From Casimicrobiaceae bacterium (GTDB lineage Bacteria; Pseudomonadota; Gammaproteobacteria; Burkholderiales; Casimicrobiaceae), in assembly GCA_025056355.1 (NCBI GenBank), contig JANWWI010000003.1, positions 1-64,000 on the forward strand: 64,000 nt of DNA, read 5' to 3'. Of the stretch, positions 1-10,014 are shown in pieces; the stretch's first letter is position 1, and each line of letters opens with the position of its first letter. A program made the translations under genes and the position numbers. The notes beneath the pieces were generated by a model, which saw nothing but the letters and a program-made list of their open reading frames with translations, was not told the DNA's origin and did not search any database.

Positions 1-56
1 CATCTTGCGCCCGTAGCGCTTGCGACCTATGCGCTTGAGCGCAGCTTGCGCTTCGC
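1..56 (-). repeat. Duplicated 3' end of smpB (copy 1)
   Basis: Bases 1-56 match bases 144-199, the 3' end of the true smpB, at 55 of 56 positions. The only difference is G at 13 versus T at 156, which changes the smpB stop codon (TAA on the minus strand) into a tyrosine codon. The two copies lie in direct orientation 143 bases apart with a hairpin element between them. Copy 1 runs off or starts exactly at the window edge, so its real extent is unknown. It could be a small tandem duplication or the trace of a recombination event next to the repeat element. Confidence 0.85.
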
Positions 57-96
57 ACCAGCCGTCTCCTCGGACGCGCAGAGCCGCATCCCACGC

Positions 97-130
97 ACCC
101 TCTCCCTCTGGGAGAGGGTTGGGGTGAGGG
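97..130. repeat. Intergenic hairpin repeat (CCCTCTCCC/GGGAGAGGG type)
   Basis: A perfect 10-bp inverted repeat (97-106 with 110-119, loop TCT) is followed by TGGGGTGAGGG. This sequence type recurs as a dispersed intergenic element in many proteobacterial genomes. It lies just past the 3' end of smpB, between the two copies of the smpB tail, and could fold in RNA made from either strand. A role as a weak terminator is possible but there is no T tract. Confidence 0.7.
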
Positions 131-155
131 CCTTCCGCACAACCATCTTGCGCCC

Positions 156-611
156 TTAGCGCTTGCGACCTATGCGCTTGAGCGCAGCTTGCGCTTCGCG
201 CCGACTGTCGCGCTCTTTGATGGCGTCTCGTTTGTCGTGGGCTTTCTTGCCCTTCGCCAAGCCGATTTCGAGCTTGATGCGCCCGTCTTTGTAGTGAAGA
301 TCAAGCGGCACCAAGGTGTAGCCGCGTTCCTTGACTTTGCCGATGAGCTTATTGATCTGAGCGCGGTGCAGCAGGCAACGGCGTGATCGGGTCGGGTCGG
401 GCTTGACATGGGTGGAGGCGGCTGGAAGCGGACTGATCAACGCCCCGACCAGAAAAACTTGCGAGCGGATCACACGCACATAGGCATCGCGCAGTTGCAC
501 CCGTCCCGCGCGGATCGCTTTGACCTCCCAGCCTTCGAGTTCGAGTCCGGCTTCGTAGCGTTCTTCGATGAAGTAGTCGAAAAACGCTTTCTTGTTGTCG
601 ACGATGGACAT
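156..611 (-). CDS. smpB: SsrA-binding protein SmpB
   Basis: SmpB binds tmRNA and brings it to stalled ribosomes for trans-translation in the cytoplasm. The 151-residue product has the usual family length. It opens with [19 protein letters not shown], continues with the conserved [10 protein letters not shown] strand (about residues 27-36), and ends in a basic tail ([15 protein letters not shown], then IGRKR) that in the family enters the ribosomal A site. The gene is divergent from ratA across 65 bp, a common proteobacterial pairing. On the minus strand a TACAAT hexamer (618-623) ends only six bases before the ATG and no Shine-Dalgarno site is visible, so leaderless initiation is possible. 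The 3' end is partly duplicated at 1-56. Confidence 0.97.
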   Translation of the reverse strand: MSIVDNKKAFFDYFIEERYEAGLELEGWEVKAIRAGRVQLRDAYVRVIRSQVFLVGALISPLPAASTHVKPDPTRSRRCLLHRAQINKLIGKVKERGYTLVPLDLHYKDGRIKLEIGLAKGKKAHDKRDAIKERDSRREAQAALKRIGRKR

Positions 612-676
612 TTTCGGATTGTAGGAAGCGCAGCCCGCCCCCGTGGCCGGACACCGCTCGGCGACAATCGCGGCTG

Positions 677-1108
677 ATGAAACATGTGATTCGCTCGATC
701 CTCGTGCCCTACAGCGCTGAGCAGATGTACGCCTTGGTCAACGATGTGCCGCGCTATCCGGAGTTTCTGCCCTGGTGTGGCGGCGCCCGAATCCTTGAAC
801 AGACCGAAAGCCGCATGCGTGCCGAGGTCGAGATCGTCTTTCGCGGGCTGCGCCAGAGCTTTACCACCGACAACACGCTCTACCCCAACGAGCGCATCGA
901 GCTGCACTTGGTCCGCGGCCCCTTCAAACGGCTCTCCGGCGAGTGGCGCTTCAAGCCGATCGGTGAGGTGGGCTGTCGGGTGGAGTTCGAGCTGATCTAT
1001 GCCTTCGACGGGCTTCTGGCACACCTGATCGCACCGGTGTTCGACAAGATCGCAGCGACATTCGTCGACGCGTTCGTGGCGCGCGCCGATCAGCTTTACG
1101 CGCGCTAG
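677..1108 (+). CDS. ratA: RatA-family SRPBCC (COQ10/START-like) protein
   Basis: A 143-residue protein of the polyketide cyclase/COQ10 START-like fold. The family signature near the N-terminus is clear: [20 protein letters not shown], then WC. It ends with [20 protein letters not shown], the usual C-terminal helix. In E. coli RatA was described as inhibiting 70S ribosome assembly, whereas COQ10 relatives bind ubiquinone or lipids. The sequence alone does not decide between these roles. It is divergent from smpB and only three bases upstream of an rnfH/ratB-type gene, so the two are surely cotranscribed. Confidence 0.93.
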   Translation: MKHVIRSILVPYSAEQMYALVNDVPRYPEFLPWCGGARILEQTESRMRAEVEIVFRGLRQSFTTDNTLYPNERIELHLVRGPFKRLSGEWRFKPIGEVGCRVEFELIYAFDGLLAHLIAPVFDKIAATFVDAFVARADQLYAR

Positions 1109-1111
1109 CAT

Positions 1112-1414
1112 ATGCGGGTCGAAGTCGTTCGCGCCTGGCCCGACACCCTCGAGCAATGGGAGCTTGAACTACCGGAAGGCGCAACGCTCGGTGAGGCGCT
1201 CGACGCGCTCAATGCACGTGGCATCGCCGTCGATCCCGAGCACGTGGGTGTTTGGGGTCGACGCCGCGGGAGGGAGCATCCGCTCGCCGAAGGCGATCGC
1301 ATCGAGCTCTACCGCCCGATCACGGCCGACCCGAAAGCGGCGCGGCTTGACCGCGCCAAGGCTCAGGGTCGTCGCTCAAGGGCATGGACGCGGCGGACGG
1401 TGCATCCGCTGTGA
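1112..1414 (+). CDS. RnfH/RatB-family ubiquitin-like protein
   Basis: This 100-residue protein has the RnfH (beta-grasp) pattern: MRVEVVRAWPDTLEQWELEL at the start, a helix with EALDALNARGIAVDPE, then VGVWGRRRGREHPLAEGDR and IELYRPITADPKAAR. That ending (IELYRPL-x-DPK) is diagnostic of the family. RatB/RnfH was named as the partner of RatA, but its biochemical role is not established. The start follows the ratA stop by three bases. The last 25 residues are basic and probably disordered. Confidence 0.93.
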   Translation: MRVEVVRAWPDTLEQWELELPEGATLGEALDALNARGIAVDPEHVGVWGRRRGREHPLAEGDRIELYRPITADPKAARLDRAKAQGRRSRAWTRRTVHPL

Positions 1415-1430
1415 GCGGCTCCAAAGAGCG

Positions 1431-1447
1431 GCCGAATGCTATTCGGC
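1431..1447 (+). terminator. Small inverted repeat after rnfH
   Basis: GCCGAAT (1431-1437), loop GCT, ATTCGGC (1441-1447) forms a perfect 7-bp hairpin 17 bases past the rnfH stop. There is no following T tract, so it is at best a weak or Rho-assisted terminator. It may only mark the boundary with hisZ. Confidence 0.3.
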
Positions 1448-1518
1448 ACTCGGCCTAGAATGCGTCGTCCATCGCTTGCGCGTCGGCGCGATCCGGCGCG
1501 TGTTTCTCTGTCGCGCCA

Positions 1519-3817
<2,299 letters not shown>

Positions 3818-3832
3818 TTCCGCCGACCGGCC

Positions 3833-4339
3833 ATGACGGACACCGGACACCTCTACGTCACCTGGGAGCGCTACCACCGTCTGATCGAGCGGCTTGCGAT
3901 TCTGGTCTACGATTCAGGCTGGCAGTTCGATCAAGTGGTCTGTATCGCACGCGGGGGCTTGCGCATCGGCGATGTCTTGTCGCGGGTGTTCGACAAGCCC
4001 TTGGCGATCATGAGCACATCGAGCTATGTCGAAGGCGGCGGAACGGTGCGCGGCAAGCTGCTCGTCTCGGAACATTTGACGATGACTTCGGCCAAACTCG
4101 GAGATCGGGTGCTGGTGGTGGACGACATGGTGGATTCGGGGCAGACGCTCCATGTGGTCAAGCAGGAGTTGCCGCAGCGCTACCCGCATCTCAAGGAAGT
4201 GCGCACCGCCGTGCTCTGGAAGAAGGGTGTGTCGACCTTTCACCCCGATTACTTCGTCGAATTTCTGCCGACAAGTCCCTGGATCCATCAGCCGTTTGAG
4301 CACTACGATCACGTGCGGCCGCATCAGCTGCCGCGGTAA
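3833..4339 (+). CDS. Purine-type phosphoribosyltransferase
   Basis: A 168-residue type I phosphoribosyltransferase. The PRPP-binding loop is VLVVDDMVDSGQTL (residues 93-106), preceded by CIARGGLRIGDVLSRVF, in which the ARGG element binds pyrophosphate. Proteins of this class salvage hypoxanthine, guanine or xanthine using PRPP; the substrate here cannot be read from sequence. It lies 15 bases after purA, consistent with a purine salvage role within the same operon. The C-terminal stretch FLPTSPWIHQPFEHYDHV is typical of this betaproteobacterial subgroup. Confidence 0.9.
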   Translation: MTDTGHLYVTWERYHRLIERLAILVYDSGWQFDQVVCIARGGLRIGDVLSRVFDKPLAIMSTSSYVEGGGTVRGKLLVSEHLTMTSAKLGDRVLVVDDMVDSGQTLHVVKQELPQRYPHLKEVRTAVLWKKGVSTFHPDYFVEFLPTSPWIHQPFEHYDHVRPHQLPR

Positions 4340-4750
4340 GCGAACGCACGGTTCCGCCTGCGGTGCCGCGCCTTGCTCCTCCTGCGCGTAGCGGCTACAT
4401 TGGATGGCCTCAGGGAAGCTATGAGCATGTCCGCCCTCTCCTCCGGTATCGCCGAGCGTATGCTCCGATGGCGGCGAGTGCTTGCGGATCTGACCCGAAC
4501 GCCGGCGAGCTTGAACGCCGAGCTGAAAAGCGCCTCGGCGAATCCGATGCCGGCAGCCCCTGTGCCCAATCGGCCGCGCGAGGCGGCCGCACCGGTAAGC
4601 TCGGCTCGAGCGTTTGTGCGACAGACCCTCGCTAAGGACGGCGCGCGCGGCAGCGCTGGCTACGCAGTCGGTCGCAGCGCACGGTTTCCGTTGACCAAGA
4701 CGCAGCCTTCACGCCAGGGCCTGGCCGATGACGCCGATCACTCGACAACG
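4340..4750 (+). other. Gap with no recognised gene (possible N-terminal extension of next ORF)
   Basis: About 410 bases between the phosphoribosyltransferase stop and the GTG start chosen for the lipoprotein. The lipoprotein frame is open back to 4373, but the extra 126 residues are low in recognisable structure, arginine/alanine rich, and would place a lipoprotein signal in the middle of a protein. I treat it as non-coding. The stretch 4363-4420 (about TACATTGGATGG) might hold promoter sequence for the downstream pair, though nothing strong is visible. Confidence 0.5.
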
Positions 4751-5338
4751 GTGTCTCCGTCGGGGACTGCAACCCCGTGGCGCTTGCTGACCGCGGCGGC
4801 CTCGGCTATTCTCTTCGTGGCGTGGTTGCCGGGTTGTTCTGAAACGCAAGTGAATTCGCTGGTGTTTGCCTCTGAACTCTCGGGGCGCCTCGTGCATCAA
4901 GGGCGCCCGCTGTCCGGCGTTCGACTGGTTCGGATCGTGAAAGATGCCAGCGAGACCGCGACCGATGAGGTCACCACCGGCGCCGATGGCAGCTTTGCCT
5001 TTCCCGCAGCGCCGCGAAAGCGTTCCCTGCTGATGCGCCTGGTTCCGGGTGAGGTGCTTTCGTCGGTCAGCGTGCAAATCACCTGGCAAGGTCGGCAGAT
5101 CGAGCTGCTCGGATACACCAAACGCGACTACCAGCCGCTCAGCGAGTTCGGGGGGCGTGCCGTCCGTTTTGAGCTTGACCCGGGTGAGGTGCGCTACGAC
5201 TTGGACTTTGGCGATGGCACACTGTCGAGAAAGGTCACTGCACGCCTGGCACCCGATGCACACCGGGCACTCGGCAGCGTCGTGATAAGGCGCGTCGACG
5301 AAGCCGCGGCCGAGCGCCTCCAGCGGCTGTTTCAGTAG
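4751..5338 (+). CDS. Putative lipoprotein with carboxypeptidase-regulatory-like fold (DUF6795-like)
   Basis: From the GTG at 4751 the product is 195 residues and starts with a textbook lipoprotein signal: n-region with TPWRL, hydrophobic AAASAILFVAW, lipobox LPGC with Cys at 29. The mature part begins SETQVNSLVFASELSGRLVH, followed by GRPLSGVRLVR and TGADGSFAFPA, a beta-sandwich pattern like DUF6795 or carboxypeptidase-regulatory domains. I see no catalytic motif. It sits 24 bases before a lipase gene. Such lipoproteins are known as periplasmic immunity partners of phospholipase effectors, but that role here is inference. An ATG at 4373 is an alternative start; no Shine-Dalgarno is obvious at either. 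Confidence 0.65.
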   Translation: MSPSGTATPWRLLTAAASAILFVAWLPGCSETQVNSLVFASELSGRLVHQGRPLSGVRLVRIVKDASETATDEVTTGADGSFAFPAAPRKRSLLMRLVPGEVLSSVSVQITWQGRQIELLGYTKRDYQPLSEFGGRAVRFELDPGEVRYDLDFGDGTLSRKVTARLAPDAHRALGSVVIRRVDEAAAERLQRLFQ

Positions 5339-5362
5339 TCTGACCGATCAAGCGAGACGTCG

Positions 5363-6517
5363 ATGCCCCCACTGAGTCCGACACAAGCGGCCGTGCTGGC
5401 CCGCGACGTCTACCTCGTCAACGATCCCAATCCTGTGCGGCGGATCGCCGCGTTGGAGAACCTCCCCTCCGGATACTCACCGGAGCCCGTGCTCAAAGGC
5501 CGGACCGGCCTAGGGCCGGGTGTCCTGTCCAATCTCGGCTATCTGGCAGTGCGTCCCGAGAGCAAGGAAGCGATCATCGCCATTCGCGGCACGATTCCGA
5601 CCTTCCCCCCTGATGTGGCCACTGACGCCTTGCTCATGGACCTGTCCCCGGTGACCGACGGCGGCGTGCATGCCGGGTTTTTGCGTGCCTGGTCGTCTGT
5701 GGTCGAGCGCGTCGACGAAGCGCTGCCCGCACATGCCCTCGGTGGGGTAACGGTGCACTGCATCGGGCACAGCCTGGGCGGTGCGTTGGCGACCTTGGCG
5801 GCCGATCACCTGAGCCGCCGCGGTGCACGCGTTTTTCTCTACACCTTCGGCGCCCCGCGTGTTGGTGGCGCAGGCTTCTGTCAGCAGCTCACCGCCCGGG
5901 TCGGTCCGGACCGCATCTTCCGGGTCTACCACCCGGCCGATCCGGTGACGATGGTGCCGCTCTTCCCGTTCACGCACGTGCCGTGGAACCGCAGCGGTTG
6001 CGCGATCCGCTGCGGTCCGAACGAGCGCATCAGCGTGTCACGTCACTCGATGGAAGGCTACGTTCAGTTTATGTCCGGCGTCTCCTTTGCCCAGTTACGG
6101 CAAAACGGCCCCCAGAGGCTGACCGATCGGCAGATCGAACACTGTTTGGCCACCGTAAAAGCCGGCGGCTGGGTACAAAACTGGGGCGCTCGTGCTGCCG
6201 AGCTGATCGGCATCGCGCTCGACTGGGTCCTGCGCAAGTTGCTCGAAGGCGGGCTCGCCCTTCTGCAGCCCTTCTTCGCCGCAGGGGTGAGCGCGCTCGA
6301 CGTGCTGGCCTGGGCGTTGCACCGCGCTACGCAGGTCGCCGAACGAACCGCGTGGTATGTCGAGGCGATCATCCAAGCGATCTTGCAGTTCATCGGCCGG
6401 GCGTGGGATCGCACGAAAAGCCTGACCTACGAATTCCTGCGCTGGGCACTCGAAACGGCCGCGCGCGAAATCCGGCGCCTCGTGGCTAGCGCCTTGCACG
6501 CCCTGCCGCGCATCTGA
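5363..6517 (+). CDS. Class 3 (fungal-type) lipase family protein
   Basis: A 384-residue alpha/beta hydrolase of the Lipase_3 family. The nucleophile elbow is GHSLGG (residues 135-140, Ser137), preceded by the oxyanion-side IIAIRGT (71-77). YTFGAPRVGG (160-169) is the family's post-elbow strand; Asp193 in HPADPVTMVP is the probable acid and His228 in SRHSMEGY the probable base. The C-terminal third (about 265-384) is rich in amphipathic and hydrophobic helices (LIGIALDWVLRKLLEGG, VSALDVLAWALH), which could insert into or lie on membranes. There is no signal peptide. The upstream partner is a lipoprotein, and the two are likely cotranscribed. Confidence 0.88.
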   Translation: MPPLSPTQAAVLARDVYLVNDPNPVRRIAALENLPSGYSPEPVLKGRTGLGPGVLSNLGYLAVRPESKEAIIAIRGTIPTFPPDVATDALLMDLSPVTDGGVHAGFLRAWSSVVERVDEALPAHALGGVTVHCIGHSLGGALATLAADHLSRRGARVFLYTFGAPRVGGAGFCQQLTARVGPDRIFRVYHPADPVTMVPLFPFTHVPWNRSGCAIRCGPNERISVSRHSMEGYVQFMSGVSFAQLRQNGPQRLTDRQIEHCLATVKAGGWVQNWGARAAELIGIALDWVLRKLLEGGLALLQPFFAAGVSALDVLAWALHRATQVAERTAWYVEAIIQAILQFIGRAWDRTKSLTYEFLRWALETAAREIRRLVASALHALPRI

Positions 6518-6603
6518 CCAGGCTACCCAGAGACCGCGACTCCGCCCGCTACATCAGGCGGCCGCACAGCCCTCTGAACCGCTTGGGCGCGAACGGGCCG
6601 ATC

Positions 6604-6641
6604 GGTGCAACACGCCTGCTTGCCTGGCGGGTGGTTGCACC
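6604..6641 (+). other. Stem-loop GGTGCAAC / GTTGCACC
   Basis: An exact 8-bp inverted repeat (6604-6611 with 6634-6641) encloses a second partial stem (ACGCC with GGCG). The element GGTTGCACC recurs at about 6744-6752, so part of the sequence is repeated. It lies 87 bases after the lipase stop and may end or stabilise that mRNA; there is no T tract. Confidence 0.45.
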
Positions 6642-6882
6642 AACCGTTCAATCGCGTTGCCGCAGCGAAAAAACGCCCTAACCGAGCGCTCAGGGTAGAG
6701 GCATCGGTTTGCCATGGAGCGATCGGGAGGCTTGCCAAGGAAGGGGTTGCACCCTACCCGCCGCGAAGTTTTCGGCACACCCGGCTCCACGTTCTCTACA
6801 CTGCGGGCGATAAACACCCAAGACGTGGTCGCAGGCGCGAGAGGCGTTGGATGGGCAACCCGGGTTCGTGGCGTAAGAAGTA

Positions 6883-6932
6883 AAAGACCGGCTTGCGCCG
6901 GTCTTCAAAATTGGTGCCCAGAAGAGGACTCG
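6883..6932 (-). repeat. Copy of tRNA-Leu 3' end plus terminator (repeat copy 1)
   Basis: These 50 bases are identical to 7034-7083, which comprise the terminator hairpin and the last about 21 bases of the tRNA-Leu(CAG) gene including its encoded CCA. The copies are direct and 151 bases apart. Homology stops inside the tRNA, at the T-arm side. The hairpin arms 6884-6892 and 6897-6905 are intact and are followed on the minus strand by TTTTACTTCTT, so this copy may act as a second, tandem terminator. Confidence 0.9.
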
Positions 6933-6950
6933 GTCACGTACCGCGACCCC

Positions 6951-6975
6951 GGCGGCCGCACAAGATGCGGCCGCC
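6951..6975. other. GC-rich hairpin between the tRNA-tail copies
   Basis: GGCGGCCGCA (6951-6960), loop CAAGA, TGCGGCCGCC (6966-6975) is a perfect 10-bp stem. It contains a NotI-like GCGGCCGC core on each arm. No T tract follows on either strand, so it is not a classical terminator. Confidence 0.5.
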
Positions 6976-7024
6976 CTTCTCGTCCTCACGCGCAGTGCGC
7001 AGTGCACTGCGCTTTCTGGGCAGC

Positions 7025-7056
7025 CAAAAATACAAAGACCGGCTTGCGCCGGTCTT
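7025..7056 (-). terminator. Rho-independent terminator of tRNA-Leu(CAG)
   Basis: On the minus strand the stem AAGACCGGC (7056-7048), loop GCAA, GCCGGTCTT (7043-7035) is followed by TGTATTTTT. It begins 6 bases past the tRNA 3' end. The same hairpin is duplicated at 6884-6905. Confidence 0.8.
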
Positions 7057-7062
7057 CAAAAT

Positions 7063-7147
<85 letters not shown>

Positions 7148-7164
7148 TGTGTTGAGACTCTAGG

Positions 7165-7170
7165 ATTATA
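7165..7170 (-). promoter_or_regulatory. -10 box of tRNA-Leu(CAG)
   Basis: On the minus strand a consensus TATAAT lies 17 bases ahead of the tRNA 5' end, the expected position for a start about ten bases upstream of the mature tRNA. No good -35 hexamer is seen at 16-18 bp. The box overlaps the ribosome-binding region of the divergent rnr. Confidence 0.65.
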
Positions 7171-7172
7171 AG

Positions 7173-9245
7173 TTGAGAGCCCATCAGCAACGACGTGCGC
7201 CACGCGCCCCGACGCACGCGCGAAAACCGAAGCCGAACGCGAGGGTCGCGCTCGGCAGCGCAGCCCCTCGAGGCCGACACGCAATCGAGAAAGCCGACAC
7301 GCCACGGTCTGTTGGCGCGGGCGTCCCTTTGCCGCCCGACGCCCTCACGGGGGTCGTGATCGGCCATCCCGACGGGTACGGCTTCGTCAAACTCGACGCT
7401 GGTGGCGAGGATCTTTACTTAAGCGAAGAGGCGATGCGCGCCGTGCTGCATGGCGATCGGATTGCGGTGCGCGTGGTCGGCCGGGCGCGCAACGGTCAGC
7501 CGCTCGGCGAGGTCCTGAGGGTGCTTGAGCGCGCCAACCGCCGCGTGGTCGGTCGACTGCACTTCAAGGACGGCGTATGGTTTGTCGTGGCGGCCGAGCG
7601 GCGCATCAATCAGGACATCGTGGTGCCAAAGGACAAGCTCTGCGGCGCTCAAGTAGACCAGATCGTCGTGGTGGAAATTACCCGCCAACCGACCCCGTTT
7701 GAGGAAGCTCAGGGTCAAGTCGTCGAGGTGGTCGGCGATGCCGATGCCTCCGACATCGAGCTCGAAATCGCGATCCGCAAGTACCAGCTGCCGCATGTTT
7801 TTTCCTCCGAGGCCATCGCGGAGGCGGCTTCCTTCGGCACCGAAGTGCGCCCAGTCGATCGGCGCGGGCGGGTCGATCTGCGCGAGCTACCCCTTGTGAC
7901 CATCGACGGCGAAACCGCTAAAGACTTCGACGATGCCGTCTATGCCGAACGCGTCGGACGCGGCTATCGCCTCGTGGTGGCAATCGCCGATGTCTCGCAC
8001 TACGTGCGTCCGGGAAGCGCGCTCGATCGCGACGCGCGCGAACGCGCCACCAGCGTGTACTTCCCGCGCCGCGTGATTCCGATGCTGCCCGAGGCGCTTT
8101 CCAACGAACTCTGCAGCTTGAAGCCCCACGTCGAACGACTTTGCCTCGTCTGCGACATGCGCATCTCGGCTTCGGGTCGAATTAGCCGCTACGAGTTCTA
8201 CCCCGCCCTCATGCGTTCCCAAGCCCGGCTCACCTACACCGAAGTCGCGGCACGGCTACCGGCACTCGAGCGGGCCCACCCCGAACCGGGGTCGGTCGAT
8301 GCCTCCCTCAAAACGCTCTACGCGCTCTATCGTTGCCTGCGTGCCGTGCGTGAGGGTCGCGGAGCGCTCGACTTCGAAGGCCAAGAAACGGTCTTTGAGT
8401 TCAACGAGGACGGCTCGGTGGCCTCGATCCGTCCCGCCGTACGCAACGACGCACACAAGCTGATCGAGGAGATGATGCTGGCGGCCAACGTTTGCGCCGC
8501 TCGATTCCTGGCCAAGGCCAGGCAGCCGCTACTCTACCGTGTGCACGACATCCCGCAGCCGGACAAGCTCGCGGCGCTGCGCGAGACGCTGGCGCTACGC
8601 GGGCTCAAGCTCGGGGGCGGGGAGCGCCCCTCGCCCCGGGACTACGCGCTCTTGATCGAGGCGACGCGCGACCGGCCCGACGCGCCCGCGCTGCACATGC
8701 TGCTGCTGCGCTCGCTGCCGCAAGCCATCTATTCGCCCGACAACGCCGGTCACTTTGGGCTTGCCTACGACTACTACGCGCATTTCACCTCGCCGATCCG
8801 GCGCTATCCTGACCTGCTCGCCCATCGCGGGATCAAGGCCGTGCTGGCCGGTAAACGCTATCTCAAAGAAGACTGGCATGCACTGGGCGAGCATTGTTCA
8901 GGCTGCGAGCGACGGGCCGATGCGGCCTCGCGCGAGGTTGCGCAATACCTCAAGGCGCGCTACCTCGAGGGCAAAGTCGGCGAAGCCTTGACCGGGACGG
9001 TCTCGGGCGTGATGCCCTTTGGCGCCTTCGTCACGCTTGATGAGACGTTCGCCGACGGCCTCATCCATGTCACCAACTTGCCGCGTGACTACTACGAACT
9101 CGGGCGCGACAAGGTCACCCTCATCGGCCAGCGCAGCGGCTTTCGCCTCACCCTTGGTGAGCGGGTTCGAGTGCGTATCGCCGCCGTTCACGCCACCACC
9201 GGCAAGATCGATTTTGATTTTCTGGGACGGATCGATGAGCGTTGA
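7173..9245 (+). CDS. rnr: Ribonuclease R
   Basis: RNase R is a 3'-to-5' exoribonuclease that degrades structured RNA and acts with SmpB-tmRNA in removing defective mRNA. The 690-residue protein has a basic lead (1-55), two cold-shock domains (GVVIGHPDGYGFVKLD from 60), the RNB catalytic centre with DGETAKDFDDAV (245-256, metal-binding aspartates), HFGLAYDYYAHFTSPIRRYPD (in two parts, about 526-546) and a C-terminal S1 domain (GTVSGVMPFGAFVTLDE). It is shorter than E. coli RNase R because the N-terminal helix-turn-helix is absent. The start is a TTG with TAGGA at 7161-7165; no ATG occurs before residue 88, inside the cold-shock domain. It overlaps serB by 11 bp. Confidence 0.95.
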   Translation: MRAHQQRRAPRAPTHARKPKPNARVALGSAAPRGRHAIEKADTPRSVGAGVPLPPDALTGVVIGHPDGYGFVKLDAGGEDLYLSEEAMRAVLHGDRIAVRVVGRARNGQPLGEVLRVLERANRRVVGRLHFKDGVWFVVAAERRINQDIVVPKDKLCGAQVDQIVVVEITRQPTPFEEAQGQVVEVVGDADASDIELEIAIRKYQLPHVFSSEAIAEAASFGTEVRPVDRRGRVDLRELPLVTIDGETAKDFDDAVYAERVGRGYRLVVAIADVSHYVRPGSALDRDARERATSVYFPRRVIPMLPEALSNELCSLKPHVERLCLVCDMRISASGRISRYEFYPALMRSQARLTYTEVAARLPALERAHPEPGSVDASLKTLYALYRCLRAVREGRGALDFEGQETVFEFNEDGSVASIRPAVRNDAHKLIEEMMLAANVCAARFLAKARQPLLYRVHDIPQPDKLAALRETLALRGLKLGGGERPSPRDYALLIEATRDRPDAPALHMLLLRSLPQAIYSPDNAGHFGLAYDYYAHFTSPIRRYPDLLAHRGIKAVLAGKRYLKEDWHALGEHCSGCERRADAASREVAQYLKARYLEGKVGEALTGTVSGVMPFGAFVTLDETFADGLIHVTNLPRDYYELGRDKVTLIGQRSGFRLTLGERVRVRIAAVHATTGKIDFDFLGRIDER

Positions 9246-9996
9246 ACCTCAGACCTTGGAAACAAACGCTGGCGCGATCACGGCCCCGCCTGTCACCGTG
9301 CCGCTCGAGCGACTCGGACTTCTCGCGATGGACATGGACTCCACCGCCATCACGATTGAATGCATCGACGAGCTGGCCGATTTCGCCGGTGTCAAGGCAG
9401 AAGTTGCAGCAGTGACTGAGGCGGCGATGCGCGGCGAAATCGACTTTGCGGAAAGCCTGCGCCGGCGCGTGGCCTGTCTACGCGGACTGCCGGTCGGTGT
9501 GCTCGATGAGGTCTACGAACAACGCCTGCGCCCCACCCCAGGCCTTGACCGCCTGATGGCCTTTGCCGCCGCACACGGCATCCGCACCCTGCTCGTTTCT
9601 GGGGGCTTTACCTACTTCACGGAACGACTGCGCCGACGCTTTGGCTTCACCTACACGCGCGCCAATACGCTCGAGGTGCGCGCGGGCCGACTCACCGGGC
9701 GTCTCTGCGGGCGTCTGGTCGATGCGCAAACGAAAGCCGAAACGCTCAAGCGACTCGCCGCCACCTTGCCCAGCGCGCGCTGCGCGACCTTGGCGATTGG
9801 CGATGGCGCCAACGACTTAGCAATGCTTGCCGCGGCCACCTTGGGGATCGCCTTTCACGCCAAACCCGCAGTGCGCGCTCAGGCTCGCGCGGCCATTGAC
9901 GCGGGGGGGCTCGAACGGGTGCTTGATTTCATTTCAGGAGCTTCTGAGGTCATCGCGCCATGCCCGCCATCGCCGATCGGACGGGGGCTGCGCTAG
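9235..9996 (+). CDS. serB: Phosphoserine phosphatase
   Basis: SerB hydrolyses O-phosphoserine in the last step of serine synthesis. It is a HAD-superfamily enzyme: motif I MDMDST with nucleophile Asp33 and general acid Asp35, motif II SGGFTYF (about 120), and motif III/IV GDGANDLAML. The conserved TAITIECIDELADFAG follows motif I. The chosen ATG overlaps the rnr stop by 11 bp; the frame is open further upstream inside rnr but without SerB similarity. The 253-residue product lacks the N-terminal ACT domain of some homologs. The C-terminal tail EVIAPCPPSPIGRGLR is outside the conserved fold. Confidence 0.95.
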   Translation: MSVEPQTLETNAGAITAPPVTVPLERLGLLAMDMDSTAITIECIDELADFAGVKAEVAAVTEAAMRGEIDFAESLRRRVACLRGLPVGVLDEVYEQRLRPTPGLDRLMAFAAAHGIRTLLVSGGFTYFTERLRRRFGFTYTRANTLEVRAGRLTGRLCGRLVDAQTKAETLKRLAATLPSARCATLAIGDGANDLAMLAAATLGIAFHAKPAVRAQARAAIDAGGLERVLDFISGASEVIAPCPPSPIGRGLR

Positions 9997-10014
9997 CATG
10001 ATGCGCGAAAGCCT

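Larger units (their letters stand above)
6518..7024. other. Gene-free interval with inverted repeats and a tRNA-tail duplication
   Basis: About 500 bases between the lipase stop and the terminator of tRNA-Leu. Short frames exist but none resembles a protein. It holds a stem-loop at 6604-6641, a GC-rich hairpin at 6951-6975, and the first copy of a 50-bp repeat at 6883-6932, each listed separately. The lipase and tRNA-Leu transcripts converge here. Confidence 0.7.
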
